From contig CANDYV010000003.1 of assembly GCA_947425085.1 (NCBI GenBank), positions 1-47,928 of the forward strand: a DNA stretch of 47,928 bases. The letters are read 5' to 3'. The translations under genes were made by a program, and so were the position numbers. The notes below the pieces were generated by a model. It did not search any database and had not been told where the DNA came from. It saw nothing but the letters and a program-made list of their open reading frames with translations. Numbering within the stretch: the first letter of the stretch is position 1; each line of letters opens with the position of its first letter. This DNA is from an uncultured Candidatus Saccharibacteria bacterium. GTDB lineage: Bacteria > Patescibacteriota > Saccharimonadia > Saccharimonadales > Saccharimonadaceae. Below, in pieces: positions 17,690 through 28,189 of the stretch.

Positions 17690-20476
17690 TTATGCGGCGT
17701 AACTGCGGTTGCGGACGTCGGCGTAGATGATGTATTGGTGTTGGGCGATGAGAGGCTGCTCATAGCTGTTTTGTTGATCGAAGTCTGGCGCGAGATCTTC
17801 GCGGAGGGTTTCGGCGATCTCGTTGCCGGTTGGAGTCGGTTCGTTATTCATGGCGATACGGGTACCGGCGTCATAGTCGTTGAGAAAATCCGAATAATCA
17901 ATGATTGCAATAAGAGTTTCGGCGCTTTCTTTGGTCATGCCGGTATAATGAGCTATAATACCGGCAGGAGAAGTGTCGAGTGGGTTTTCTTTGTCGTATT
18001 GTTCTTCGTAGGCGGTGACGGGATTTTTACCTTCTTCATAGGCGCCCATTTGTTCGAGGATGCGTTGGTCTTCGATGTAACGTTGGTAGTATTTCATTTC
18101 GGAGTCCCAATATGGGTTCTCTGTGCTATTGGAACAGTTTTTGCCGTTTACCCAGCCTTGAACGCCATCGTCGAGGCCCTTAATGCCGTTAATGATATTG
18201 GGAATGTCGCTTAGAATAGGAATGCTATTAAGGATGGTATTGCCGACTTCAAATTGACTAAGGATATTATTATCTGCAATCCCAAAAGGCGTGTCGCGAT
18301 TGTCGCAATAAGAAACATAGTAGGCGAGATTGGATTTTTTCTGAATCGTACAATTTCCGTCATTATCGCAATCTAGTCCTGGCGTGGTATTATTGCTGGC
18401 ATACGAACTTCCCTTCCCCATAAGGACTGCCGTGTAGGTTGCGTCGTCGGGGGCTAAGTTAAGAGTGTCGGTTGCGGTAGTTGTGACAGGGTTGCAATAA
18501 ATATCTCCAACAGCACCAATTCCCTCTAAATCCGGGCAATCGCCAAATGTAGTCATGTAGGAGCTTCCCTCTCCTTCGGCTGAGACTCGTCCAGTAAGGG
18601 AGGCGATAGCGGTTGATGTGGTGCGTAGAAGCGAGGAGACGGCGGTTGTTTTTGTATTGACCATAGTGGGGAGCAAACTGTAGGCGATGCTGCCGAAGAA
18701 AGTGTTACGGTTTGTGATATCGAATGGACTGAGATTCTTGCGATCAACTTCTGCGTCCCAAGCTAGCACGGTATTGTTTGCTTGATTGTAGGCGATGGCG
18801 GCGTCTTTTGATGATAAGGATTGTCCGCTACCTGAACGGCCTAGGCGCGTATTTGCGGCAGAGGCGCCCTTCGTGAAGAGTTCGCCGGCGGGGATGCCCG
18901 TTGCGGTTTCGAAGACGTTCGTGAATAGCGATTGAGCAATAGCGGGAATAGCAAAACTCAATAAAGCGCCAACAGCTGAAGCAACAGCAAAGGAAGCGGC
19001 AGTCTTAAGTAGGAATCCGCCAATAATTTTTACAACACCTCCGCCGCCTATAGTAACCGCGAGTGAAGCGACGCCGTCAGCGATTTGGGCTAAAGCGCAG
19101 CCGGCGATTGAAATGCCACGCATTTTAAGAACATTGCCAAATGTAGTAGAAATGCGTTCTAGAGAATAGTTTTTTGTCGTCGCTTTATTGGCCGGTGCGT
19201 TAGCGAGTATTAGTTGCATACCATTAGACTGAAGTGGAGCGCCCGTAACTTGTTCTTTTTCGGCTTGAGATTCGTCGCCATTGAAGGATAATTTATCCAT
19301 ATTTGGAACTTCCGTGGTTTGGCTAGTGCTGAGAAAGTTAAGAACTTCGTTGATAGCTGAGGCATCACCGTAGCCAGCTTTCATTTTGATGATATTTTCC
19401 ATGAATCCCATAAAATAATTGATAGATTGATAGATCTCATTAGCAGCGACGGCCATGGAAATCATATTACCGAGTTTTAATAGGGTACATCCTTGGTTTA
19501 GGATGCCAGTGATTTTAGCAACGGAACCGGCGACGTTGCTGACGTAACTTCTGGCGCTAGTTTCAGCGGCGTCGACAGAGGTGCCGGATTTATTGGTGCT
19601 GCTGCTTGTGCCTACGTCACCTGGCTCCTCCATGACGGGGATTTTATTGCCGTTGCCGTCCGTTTTAAAGCTTCCGTCTGGGTTAGTTTCATAGACTGGG
19701 TTACCGCTGGCGTCGGTTTTTTGGACGTCATCTCCACGAGTGACGCTGGCGACGTCGGTGCTGTTGCCCTCGAATTTCTTAATCATAGTATCATCGAACG
19801 CAGCTCTGTCGGTATCGGAATTGCCAGTTTGTCGATAGCTACTAAATAGATTTCGACTAAGGCCGAGCTTTTGATATATTTTATTGGCGATATTATCAAA
19901 GAATGAGGCGACGCGTCCGCGTTTTGCGCTACTATAAGCGTCGCGGAATTCGGCATTAGTGCTATATAGGTCGGCGAAATCGTCGGCGCTAACAGGAGTG
20001 GTAATGTCACCATGCTTCCAGTTGAGGACGGTATTACTACCGGAACCGCTGACTTCGATGCCAAAACTTGCGAGACGCTTCTTAAAGGAGTTTGACATGT
20101 GGTTATATTTTGTGACGCCAGTAAAACCATTTGTACTGGTGGCGTTCCCCTTCATCATGAATCCAGTTAAACGAACGGTACGTAGAGTGTTACTAGCGTA
20201 TTGTGTATCTGTGGCGTCGGTAAAAAGAGCTTCCATAGCTGGAGCTAGGAGTGAATTTGAGCTGCCAAGAAAAGCTCCGCCTCCGGCAAAGAGGGCGATA
20301 ATGACAAAAATGGTGGCGATTCCTTTCTTCTTACCTTTGGTTTTGGTTTTGGTTGGGGTTTCGCGGCCGGAGCCGGTGTAGAGGGATTCTTCGTTCGCAG
20401 CGCTACGCGCCAGAGCGCCATTTTCGGCGTTCCGGAAGGCGGAGACGGCATTAGTGACTGCGACGGGGGTTGCCAT
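17690..20476 (-). CDS. Very large membrane-anchored hypothetical protein linked to the T4SS cluster
   Basis: 928 aa; Lys-rich cytoplasmic N-terminus, GIATIFVIIALFAGGGAFL TM segment, further hydrophobic stretches; same strand and just downstream of virB4-like gene. Confidence 0.8.
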   Translation of the reverse strand: MATPVAVTNAVSAFRNAENGALARSAANEESLYTGSGRETPTKTKTKGKKKGIATIFVIIALFAGGGAFLGSSNSLLAPAMEALFTDATDTQYASNTLRTVRLTGFMMKGNATSTNGFTGVTKYNHMSNSFKKRLASFGIEVSGSGSNTVLNWKHGDITTPVSADDFADLYSTNAEFRDAYSSAKRGRVASFFDNIANKIYQKLGLSRNLFSSYRQTGNSDTDRAAFDDTMIKKFEGNSTDVASVTRGDDVQKTDASGNPVYETNPDGSFKTDGNGNKIPVMEEPGDVGTSSSTNKSGTSVDAAETSARSYVSNVAGSVAKITGILNQGCTLLKLGNMISMAVAANEIYQSINYFMGFMENIIKMKAGYGDASAINEVLNFLSTSQTTEVPNMDKLSFNGDESQAEKEQVTGAPLQSNGMQLILANAPANKATTKNYSLERISTTFGNVLKMRGISIAGCALAQIADGVASLAVTIGGGGVVKIIGGFLLKTAASFAVASAVGALLSFAIPAIAQSLFTNVFETATGIPAGELFTKGASAANTRLGRSGSGQSLSSKDAAIAYNQANNTVLAWDAEVDRKNLSPFDITNRNTFFGSIAYSLLPTMVNTKTTAVSSLLRTTSTAIASLTGRVSAEGEGSSYMTTFGDCPDLEGIGAVGDIYCNPVTTTATDTLNLAPDDATYTAVLMGKGSSYASNNTTPGLDCDNDGNCTIQKKSNLAYYVSYCDNRDTPFGIADNNILSQFEVGNTILNSIPILSDIPNIINGIKGLDDGVQGWVNGKNCSNSTENPYWDSEMKYYQRYIEDQRILEQMGAYEEGKNPVTAYEEQYDKENPLDTSPAGIIAHYTGMTKESAETLIAIIDYSDFLNDYDAGTRIAMNNEPTPTGNEIAETLREDLAPDFDQQNSYEQPLIAQHQYIIYADVRNRSYAA

Positions 20477-20530
20477 AGCTTGTTATTTTTGACCTTTCTT
20501 CATGATTTCGACCTTTTAGTGATTTTGCGT

Positions 20531-22366
20531 TTACCTTCGGGCGCCTCCGGGGCGGGTGGTGATGAGGGATTCTTCGGTTTCGGAAGCGATGATTTGGATG
20601 TGGACGTGGTTGGCGCCGGCGAAGAAGAGGCCTTGGCCGACTGGGAAGTTGGCGAGGCGTTTCTTTTCTTCGTTGGTGAGCTTAAAGACATCGGAAAGAA
20701 CATCGACGGCGGACGCGGATTGTTTCAGAAGGAGTTGCATGGAGGAGTTTGCGACGATAGCGCGGCCCATTTTGCTACTCATAAAGTCTTCAACATCTTG
20801 AGTGATAGTGGTGAGACCGAGGTAGTATTTGCGGGCGCGCTTGGCGAGACTGAAGAGGAAGTTTGCGGAATCGTCGTATTTCATGAGCTGCCAGGCCTCA
20901 TCGACGATGAGGAGGCGGCGTTTTTGGTCGGCGCGGACAATATTCCAGATGTGGGAAAGAATAATATACATAGCGACGGGGCGAAGCTCGTCCTCGAGGT
21001 CGCGGATATTAAAGACGACCATTTGGTTGTTGATATCGATGTTGGACTGTTGTGAGAAGATGCCCGCGAAAGTACCAGTCGTGTATTTGCGAAGACGTTG
21101 GGCGAGTTGTGGGCCGGTGCCGCCCATATGGAGGAGGGTATCGTAGAGATTGATGATGGTCGGCGGAGTGGCTTGGTGGGTGAGGGGATCGCTGGTGATG
21201 CCGGCGCGAGCGTAAGTATCAATGAGGGCTTGGTCGAGGTCAGCCTCTTCGTTGGCGGTTAGAGCCGGGACGACTTGGCCGTTGGCGGCGACTTGGTTGC
21301 CGCCAAGCATGAGGCGGAAGAGGCCGTGGAGGGTAACAAGGTTAGCGCGGAGAGCGTCATTGGCATCTTCGCTATCGACGACTTTCGGGAGGTCGAAGGG
21401 GTTAATGCGGACGTCGGAGTTGAGCGAGAGGCGAATATAACTGCCGCCGACAGCGTCGCAGAGCTTCTGGTACTCGTTTTCTGGGTCGATAATGAGAATT
21501 TCTGCGCCGATCATCATGGAGCGAAGAGCTTCAAGTTTGACGGCGAAAGATTTACCAGCACCGGATTTCGCGAAGACGACGAGGTTGGCGTTTTCTAGGC
21601 TGAAGCGGTCGAAGATGACGAGGCCGTTGTTGTGCATGTTGATACCGTAGAGGATGCCCTTTTCTTGGGTGAGGTCGGCGGAAGTGAACGGGAAGCTGGT
21701 CGAGATGGCGCCGGTGTTCATGTTGCGACGAATTTGGAGTTGGTCGGTACATTGCGGCATGGTGCTGTTCATTCCCTGCTCTTGCTGGGCGCTGGCGACT
21801 TTCGAGAAAATCATTTGTTGGCCGAGGAGGGTTTCGACTTTGTGTTGGACGAAGTTAAGCTCGTCGAGAGAGTCGGCCCATAAAGTAATATATAGACCAA
21901 AGCGGAAGAACTTTTCGGCACCGACTTGGAGCTTGTCGCGGAGTTCCTCGGCATCATTGATGGCGGCTTCGATTTCTGGGTCACGGACTTTACCGCGTTC
22001 GGCATTGACTTGGTAACTAGCTTCGAGCTGGGTGACTTTTTTGCGGAGGTTTTTCATGACGACGGTCGTTTCGACAGGGTAGACATACATAGAAACGTCG
22101 AGAACTTCGTCGATGTTGATAAGGGAGGAAATCCAACCGGTATAAAGGGTGCGGGGATAGCCGTAGACGTAGATGGTTCGGCCGTATTTCGTGCCAAGAC
22201 GGAAATAGCCAGAGTGGATTTCGATGGAGCTTGGGGAGATGAGATCGCGGAGGGTGGTGATGCCCTGTTCAAAGGCTTGCTGAACTTCAGCCTCTTCGGC
22301 GTGTTGGGATTGGATGGCGATTTCGGCGGCAGTAAGTTGTCTCGCGGCTTTATTTTTTCTAGGCAT
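20531..22366 (-). CDS. virB4: VirB4/TraC-type type IV secretion ATPase
   Basis: VVFAKSGAGKSFAVKLEALRSMMIGAEILIIDPENEY Walker A region; LLIVDEAWQLMKYDDSANFLFSLAKRARKYYLGLTTITQDVEDF; start taken at MPRKNKAARQ. Confidence 0.9.
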   Translation of the reverse strand: MPRKNKAARQLTAAEIAIQSQHAEEAEVQQAFEQGITTLRDLISPSSIEIHSGYFRLGTKYGRTIYVYGYPRTLYTGWISSLINIDEVLDVSMYVYPVETTVVMKNLRKKVTQLEASYQVNAERGKVRDPEIEAAINDAEELRDKLQVGAEKFFRFGLYITLWADSLDELNFVQHKVETLLGQQMIFSKVASAQQEQGMNSTMPQCTDQLQIRRNMNTGAISTSFPFTSADLTQEKGILYGINMHNNGLVIFDRFSLENANLVVFAKSGAGKSFAVKLEALRSMMIGAEILIIDPENEYQKLCDAVGGSYIRLSLNSDVRINPFDLPKVVDSEDANDALRANLVTLHGLFRLMLGGNQVAANGQVVPALTANEEADLDQALIDTYARAGITSDPLTHQATPPTIINLYDTLLHMGGTGPQLAQRLRKYTTGTFAGIFSQQSNIDINNQMVVFNIRDLEDELRPVAMYIILSHIWNIVRADQKRRLLIVDEAWQLMKYDDSANFLFSLAKRARKYYLGLTTITQDVEDFMSSKMGRAIVANSSMQLLLKQSASAVDVLSDVFKLTNEEKKRLANFPVGQGLFFAGANHVHIQIIASETEESLITTRPGGARR

Positions 22367-23384
22367 TTGGTTTCTCTCCTTTACGAACATAAGTGGTGGC
22401 GAGTTTAGAAAAGTCGACGAGCGGTTCACGGACGGCGGTGTCGGGGTTATTAAAGTTGTAATACAATTCACTTAACTCGCGGGTGTTGAGGCGGACGGAC
22501 TGGATACCGATCTGGAAAAGACCGGAAACAACTGATTCGACGCGGTTATTAAGTTCGTCGACGGCTTTGTTGTAAGTGTCGCGATTGATGCGGGTGACTT
22601 CGGGGGCTTTTTTGCCGAAGGTTTTGAATAAGTTCTTGGTTTGGTTGACGAAAGCTTCGGCATCGGCAGAGCTGTAGTATGGGATGACGACGAAGAAAGA
22701 CTTGTCCATGATGTTTGCTTCTTGGGAAAGGAGGTCGATGAAGTTGATGTAATCATCCATGAGAACGCCGAGGAGCATGTTGTCGTTGTTGCGGCGAATA
22801 GTGGTTAAGCGGTCAATGTAAGGTCCGATGTCGACGCGTTGGGAGCGGACGAGAATCTGGACATTGAAGTTCAGAGAGTTTAAGAAGTTTTGGTAGCTAT
22901 ATTCGACGCCTTCGCGTTCTTGTTCGGACATGAGGTCGAAGTTGATAGATTGGCAAGCGACGACGGCGCGGAAAGAGCCGTCTTTCATGATGACGAGACC
23001 GTCGCGAAGTTCAGAAATGAGAAGGGTGGATTGGGTGGAGATGGGATTTTCGATGACTTTCGGGGCCTGGGCTTGACCGGAGAGGGCTTGTTGGCCTTCT
23101 GGGGCGGTGCTGGCGAGGGTTTGGGCGCCAGCAGTATTCATGGCAGCTTGTTGCTGAGTGAGAACTTGTTGTTGGTTGGTGCCGGATTGATACATCTGAG
23201 ATTGGGCAAATTGTTGGCCAGGTTGGTAACCCATGGGTTGCGGATTTTGTGGCGTGTTTGCTGGGGGCATGTTTCCGGCGGGCGGCATTGGCATATTAGC
23301 AGGCATAGGAGGCATGACTGGCTGAGGCTGAGTCCCCTGCTGGGCGGGAACGTTGAATTGGCCTGGATTAGTTTGTGGGTTCAT
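22359..23384 (-). CDS. VirB4/TraC N-domain-like protein with Pro/Gln-rich N-terminus, no ATPase motifs
   Basis: LISELRDGLVIMKDGSFRAVVACQSINFDLMSEQEREGVEYSYQNFLNSLNFNVQILV resembles T4SS ATPase N-domains; overlaps virB4 start. Confidence 0.7.
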   Translation of the reverse strand: MNPQTNPGQFNVPAQQGTQPQPVMPPMPANMPMPPAGNMPPANTPQNPQPMGYQPGQQFAQSQMYQSGTNQQQVLTQQQAAMNTAGAQTLASTAPEGQQALSGQAQAPKVIENPISTQSTLLISELRDGLVIMKDGSFRAVVACQSINFDLMSEQEREGVEYSYQNFLNSLNFNVQILVRSQRVDIGPYIDRLTTIRRNNDNMLLGVLMDDYINFIDLLSQEANIMDKSFFVVIPYYSSADAEAFVNQTKNLFKTFGKKAPEVTRINRDTYNKAVDELNNRVESVVSGLFQIGIQSVRLNTRELSELYYNFNNPDTAVREPLVDFSKLATTYVRKGEKPNA

Positions 23385-23409
23385 GATGTTGATGGCTCCT
23401 TAATGCTTC

Positions 23410-24366
23410 TTAGTGTAGTGATACGTAAACTTCGCTTTCGTTTTCTTCGCGGATGCGGTCGGCGGCTTTCTGGACGTCTTCGGTGGGTTGGGGATTGGGC
23501 TGTTGGTTGTTTTGTGGGTTTGTGGAGAAATCGACAGACTGTTGGTCCATGAGAGGGTCGTAGGCAGGGATACCGGCACTAGTGATTGGGGCTTGGGTTG
23601 GGAGGTCGGGCTGGATGACGACAGGAGATTCGAAGCCAGAGGTGGTGGCGGGAATACCGGAGGAGGTTAAGTTGTTATCGTTGTTGATGCCAAAACCAGC
23701 ACGGGGTTGGATGACGCGTTGGCCGGGGAGCTGGATCATATTATTCTTGGCGATAGTATTGTCGTAGTTGTATTCGGAAGTTTCAATAGCATTACGCATT
23801 TGATCGACGACAGCGGCACGGCGTTCCTGCTGTTGCTGGACCATGATGTTGTTGAGATTATAATTATCGCTGCGGTTAGCGTCGAACATGTCGGTTGTGT
23901 TATAAGCTTCGGCGTAGAATTCGTCTTTCATGGTGGTACTGGCGTTTTTGATGGCATGGCCTTCGGAGTCGACGATTTCAGCTAAGAATGAGAGGCGATG
24001 GCTGGCTTCTTCGCTAGAGAGGTCGCGAGCACGGGAGGCTTCGACTTGTTTCGGAGCGGTAATCAAGATGGTCGATTCGCTTTGGCCAGGGAGCCAGTAG
24101 CGCTTGTTGGGCTTTGTATAGAAAGATAGGAGGGCGGCGAGGTAAGTTTCCATCGGCTGATCCTTTTTCAGAGGAAGAGCAAGGGCGCCAAAAAAGATCA
24201 TGAATGGAACAGGAATGACAGCAAGAAGCGGAAAAAGTTGGAAAAGCGCAACGGCGAGCATGCCGCACCCAAAAACAATCATCAGGTAGATAAACTGACG
24301 GAAGCTAAACGGCCCAAGTAACTTATCGTCCGCCTCAACGTCCTGCGGAACTTTGTATGTTGCCAT
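23410..24366 (-). CDS. PrgI family protein with C-terminal extension
   Basis: YKVPQDVEADDKLLGPFSFRQFIYLMIVFGCGM and two adjacent TM segments; linked to virB4. Confidence 0.85.
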   Translation of the reverse strand: MATYKVPQDVEADDKLLGPFSFRQFIYLMIVFGCGMLAVALFQLFPLLAVIPVPFMIFFGALALPLKKDQPMETYLAALLSFYTKPNKRYWLPGQSESTILITAPKQVEASRARDLSSEEASHRLSFLAEIVDSEGHAIKNASTTMKDEFYAEAYNTTDMFDANRSDNYNLNNIMVQQQQERRAAVVDQMRNAIETSEYNYDNTIAKNNMIQLPGQRVIQPRAGFGINNDNNLTSSGIPATTSGFESPVVIQPDLPTQAPITSAGIPAYDPLMDQQSVDFSTNPQNNQQPNPQPTEDVQKAADRIREENESEVYVSLH

Positions 24367-24425
24367 ATATATTATTATACATTATATATGGCAAAAGTGG
24401 GAAGGATTTTGTGAGGTTAGTTGAG

Positions 24426-27400
24426 TTAGTGAGCTGAGCGGTAAACAAGGTCGATTGCAGCTTGTTGGAGGTCATCGATAAGCTCGCGTTGCCGCTGGTA
24501 ATAGTCTGCAATTTGACTAATACCGTCTTCGGTGGAGCCTAGTTGCCGTTCTTTTTCGGATAGGTAGTAGATAATATCTTGAAGTTCACCAAGAATGTAA
24601 TCGTCATTGAGGGTTTCAACGGTTTCGAAGTATCCGGTTAAAGCGTCGGCAGCTTGTTCGAGCGATGAAGCGTATTGGCAGTAAATGTTGATATTAGTGG
24701 TGATGTTTTGAATATTGTTTCGCTCGGCGTAGTCTTGCTGGGCTTCTATGCTACGCATGAGGCTGTCGTAAGTACTATCGACGCCTTGACGGCCGGATTG
24801 CGGGCGAGGTGGATATGATCGGCCGCCACTGCCACCGGGGATATTTGAATTACTGGGTTGTGCGCTAGTGCCAGGGTTGCCTTGGAGGTTTTGGACTTGA
24901 GATTTGGCGGCGCGATACTTGTCTTGGAGGATGCGCGGATCATCACCAGCAAAGAAGTCTTGGTTTTTGGTGCCAGCGCCAAGGATGTCTTCGAAGCTGG
25001 TGCTTGGATCCATGTTTTTGGTACCAACGTCGGTGAGGGTGTCGATGAGTTTCTTGAGAGCTTCGAGCGTATCTGGCTTTTGGTTTTCGAGGACGCCTGG
25101 AGACATACTACGATTCATCATGCCAGCAAGTTTGACGGCAGCCTTTGGCAAGATATTGTGTTTAATGTAATTCTTGCGGTCTTCGAGAGTGGCTTCACTA
25201 GCGCTAACTTCTTGCCAGACGGGACTACCATTTTCGTCTTGACTAAGGCGGAAGCCCTTAAGGGCTTGGCCATTGACGTTGCGATAGTTCATAACATCAG
25301 AATCTGGGAAGAAGAATTCGAAGGCGCTGACGCGATTGCCATTGTTGTCGAAGAGTTGTTCGTCATAGATTTTCTTGAAGTTTTGCTCGAAGAGCTGGTC
25401 ATCGACACTAGAGAGAAGCATGCGCCAGGTATCAATAGCGTAGCCATCGTTTTGGAGGAATGGGCCAGCTTTGGAGGCGACGCTGAGGCTTTGGAGGTTA
25501 GCGATATTATATTGGCCGATAGATGTGACGTAACCCATATTGGTTTGGGCGGTGATCATTGGCGTAACTTCAGCAGCGTGTTCTTTGTACTTGCTAGCTA
25601 ACATAGCAGCGGTAATGGTGCTATGATAGCGGCGCAGAATACCGGTCTGTTCTTCTGGAGCATGCTTGACGCCGATTTGTGTGAGATAGCGGCGGTTGAT
25701 TGGGTCGCCGATATTGATATCGTCTGTGAGCAGCTCTTTCATATAGCCAGCATCATCTTCGTAAACGCGCTGAATAAGTTTATTATTGTCGTCGGTAATA
25801 TCGAAGTACCGGATGCGTTTATAGGAAGCTTTTTCGTTTGCGGAAAGAGCGTCGTATTCGGCGCGAGTGAGTTCTTTGCCACTGTCTTTGTCGACCCAGA
25901 TATAATCTTGCCATTCGTCATAGTGTTCGCCTGGCAGTAGTCGGTGTTGGATGTTTTCGACGACCTTACCGTCTTTATTGGTAGCAAAACCGTCGTCGGT
26001 CATGCCGGCTTTATCATAGACCATGGCACGGAATTGAGGCTTTTTGATGCCAAATTTGTTGATGATGATGCGAGCTTCGCTGCGGCGACGTGATTCAATT
26101 TGGGCGTTACCGACGATAACCTGGCCCATGATTGAGGCTTCGCCAGTATGCCCGAGACTGCCGGCGGCGCCTTTAATGAGGCGATTGAATTGGTACGGGT
26201 TGGTGTCGTGATTGGTGGTTGCGTCCATATACTGGCTAAGTAGCCATTCTTGGTCGGCTTGAGCTTCATTTGCAGTTAGAAATTGCTGCTTCATGGTGTT
26301 GAGGTAGGCTTCACCGTGGGCATCAGAAAGGCGGCTGGCGCCGGAGCCGGAGAAGTGACGACCGTAGGCAGAAAGCGTATTACGATAAGCCGCATCAGCG
26401 ACGCCAACGCGGGTCTCATAGAGAGCTGCGGTTTTGGCGTTCTTGGTGTAGCGGTTGGCGCGCTTCGACCAGGTGTCGTTGCCGTCCTTATCGACTCCTG
26501 TGCTAGAGGAGGCGGTAATGAGGGCGCGTTCATGGGCTTTACCGTGGCGGATTTCGAGTGAGTTCTTGGTGTCGAGCTCACGGAGTTCGCGGCGGTAGTC
26601 GAGGTAGCGGCGGAGTTTGGCGCCAGGCATCATGGAATTAGCGAGGTAGCGTTGGCGGTTAAGTTCTTTGTGGCTGAGGGACCAGCCGGCGATACCGCGT
26701 TCGGCCGGGGCGGCGAGTCTGCGCAGGCTGGCGTTGAGGGTGCCGAGGATGGTGCCGGACATTTTCATGAGCGACCAGGAGAAGACGAGCGGGAAAATCT
26801 GGACGGCTATGCCGAGAATGAGGCCGAAGCCGTCGTGGGCGGAGGTGATGAGCGCCCAACCGGCGAGTTGAGAGGCGCCGAAGAGGAAGCTGAACATAGG
26901 GTAGAAAATAAGCATCTGAAAGAGGAGTTGCTTCCATTTTTGGAACCATTTTTCGGTGTTGGGGAGGAGGTAGGCGACAAAGGCGAGCGGAGAGATCATA
27001 ATGAGGAGGGCGACGAGGGCTTGGCGAGCGGCGATGGTCAGGAGGCCAGAGACGATGGCGATGACTGCACCGAGGAGAACTGGAAGGAGCATCCAGAAGA
27101 GTGCGGCGCCACCGCCGGTCGCACCGATGGCGATACCAGCGATGCCGACGCCGGATATGATTGAGGTGATGATTTCGCCGAGAGGGACGTTGGCGATTTC
27201 GCTAGCTTGGCCATTGGCGATGACGGATTGTTGAATGCCGGTAAAGAATTCGCGGAGAGTGGATCCGATGATATTACTGAGGTCGACGGCGAGAGAACAG
27301 ATGACGAAGCTGAGGTTGACGAGGACGACGGCGATGATAAGGCGAGGGAGGATGCGTTTGACGCCGTAGTTGTTGATGCCAAAGCCGGTGAGCTGAGAAT

Positions 27401-27974
27401 AAATGACAATAAGGAGGAAGATGACGAAAACGATGTTGGTGATGTTGCGGGCGTATTGCCAGACGAGGTAGATGGGCGAGTCGGCTTCCATACTAAGGGG
27501 CGGAACAACAGAAAGACCATCTACGACGTTGTAGATAGCATCGATGAATTTGGCGATGACGCCGGTGGTTGGGCAGACAATCCAAGCGAGGGCACCGACT
27601 TGGCCTTCGCAGGTGTTAGGTTGGTCTTCTGTGCCAGGGTTTTCTGGGTTGTCGGGGTCGGCGGGGGAGTCGCTATCATCAATTTCAACGTTGTTTCCAG
27701 GGTTACTGGGGTCGCTAGGTGTGTCGTCGATGTTGACATTATTCCCGTTGTTGTCTGGGTTGGGGTTGTCAATCTCGATGTTGTTGCCAGGGTTGGTGTT
27801 CTGATTATTATCCTCCGGCTCGTCGTCGAGTTGGATATTGTTCCCTGATGTGTCGTTTTCGACGGCGTAAACGTAAGAACTGGGAGTATTCATGAAAACG
27901 GTAGCAAAAATTGTGCCGAAAACCAATAAGATGGCGGACACAATCTTTGTAATTCTCGCAGTTAGGTTTTTCAT
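24426..27974 (-). CDS. Large VirB6/TrbL-like polytopic T4SS membrane protein
   Basis: Signal-like N-terminus, acidic repeat region, many TM segments, long soluble C-terminus; start at MKNLTARITK preferred. Confidence 0.75.
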   Translation of the reverse strand: MKNLTARITKIVSAILLVFGTIFATVFMNTPSSYVYAVENDTSGNNIQLDDEPEDNNQNTNPGNNIEIDNPNPDNNGNNVNIDDTPSDPSNPGNNVEIDDSDSPADPDNPENPGTEDQPNTCEGQVGALAWIVCPTTGVIAKFIDAIYNVVDGLSVVPPLSMEADSPIYLVWQYARNITNIVFVIFLLIVIYSQLTGFGINNYGVKRILPRLIIAVVLVNLSFVICSLAVDLSNIIGSTLREFFTGIQQSVIANGQASEIANVPLGEIITSIISGVGIAGIAIGATGGGAALFWMLLPVLLGAVIAIVSGLLTIAARQALVALLIMISPLAFVAYLLPNTEKWFQKWKQLLFQMLIFYPMFSFLFGASQLAGWALITSAHDGFGLILGIAVQIFPLVFSWSLMKMSGTILGTLNASLRRLAAPAERGIAGWSLSHKELNRQRYLANSMMPGAKLRRYLDYRRELRELDTKNSLEIRHGKAHERALITASSSTGVDKDGNDTWSKRANRYTKNAKTAALYETRVGVADAAYRNTLSAYGRHFSGSGASRLSDAHGEAYLNTMKQQFLTANEAQADQEWLLSQYMDATTNHDTNPYQFNRLIKGAAGSLGHTGEASIMGQVIVGNAQIESRRRSEARIIINKFGIKKPQFRAMVYDKAGMTDDGFATNKDGKVVENIQHRLLPGEHYDEWQDYIWVDKDSGKELTRAEYDALSANEKASYKRIRYFDITDDNNKLIQRVYEDDAGYMKELLTDDINIGDPINRRYLTQIGVKHAPEEQTGILRRYHSTITAAMLASKYKEHAAEVTPMITAQTNMGYVTSIGQYNIANLQSLSVASKAGPFLQNDGYAIDTWRMLLSSVDDQLFEQNFKKIYDEQLFDNNGNRVSAFEFFFPDSDVMNYRNVNGQALKGFRLSQDENGSPVWQEVSASEATLEDRKNYIKHNILPKAAVKLAGMMNRSMSPGVLENQKPDTLEALKKLIDTLTDVGTKNMDPSTSFEDILGAGTKNQDFFAGDDPRILQDKYRAAKSQVQNLQGNPGTSAQPSNSNIPGGSGGRSYPPRPQSGRQGVDSTYDSLMRSIEAQQDYAERNNIQNITTNINIYCQYASSLEQAADALTGYFETVETLNDDYILGELQDIIYYLSEKERQLGSTEDGISQIADYYQRQRELIDDLQQAAIDLVYRSAH
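27674..27854 (-). repeat. Four-copy GNN(I/V)xID motif region at N-terminus of the VirB6-like protein
   Basis: SGNNIQLDD, PGNNIEIDN, NGNNVNIDD, PGNNVEIDD. Confidence 0.8.
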
Positions 27975-28189
27975 GATAGACTTCCCAATAGACCCTATTT
28001 CAGGGCATACAACCATTATATCACACATAAGCGCTTTAGTCAACCCTTTTCTTCGAAAAAGTGTTGCTACGGGGCGGTGTCTCGGAAAAGGTAATAAATT
28101 GTCTTTCCCTCGGCTTCTATCGCAGAGCAATTCTTTTTTCTGGAGTTTGGGATATTGGTTTTTTGCGGGAATAATGATAAGATAGGGGT

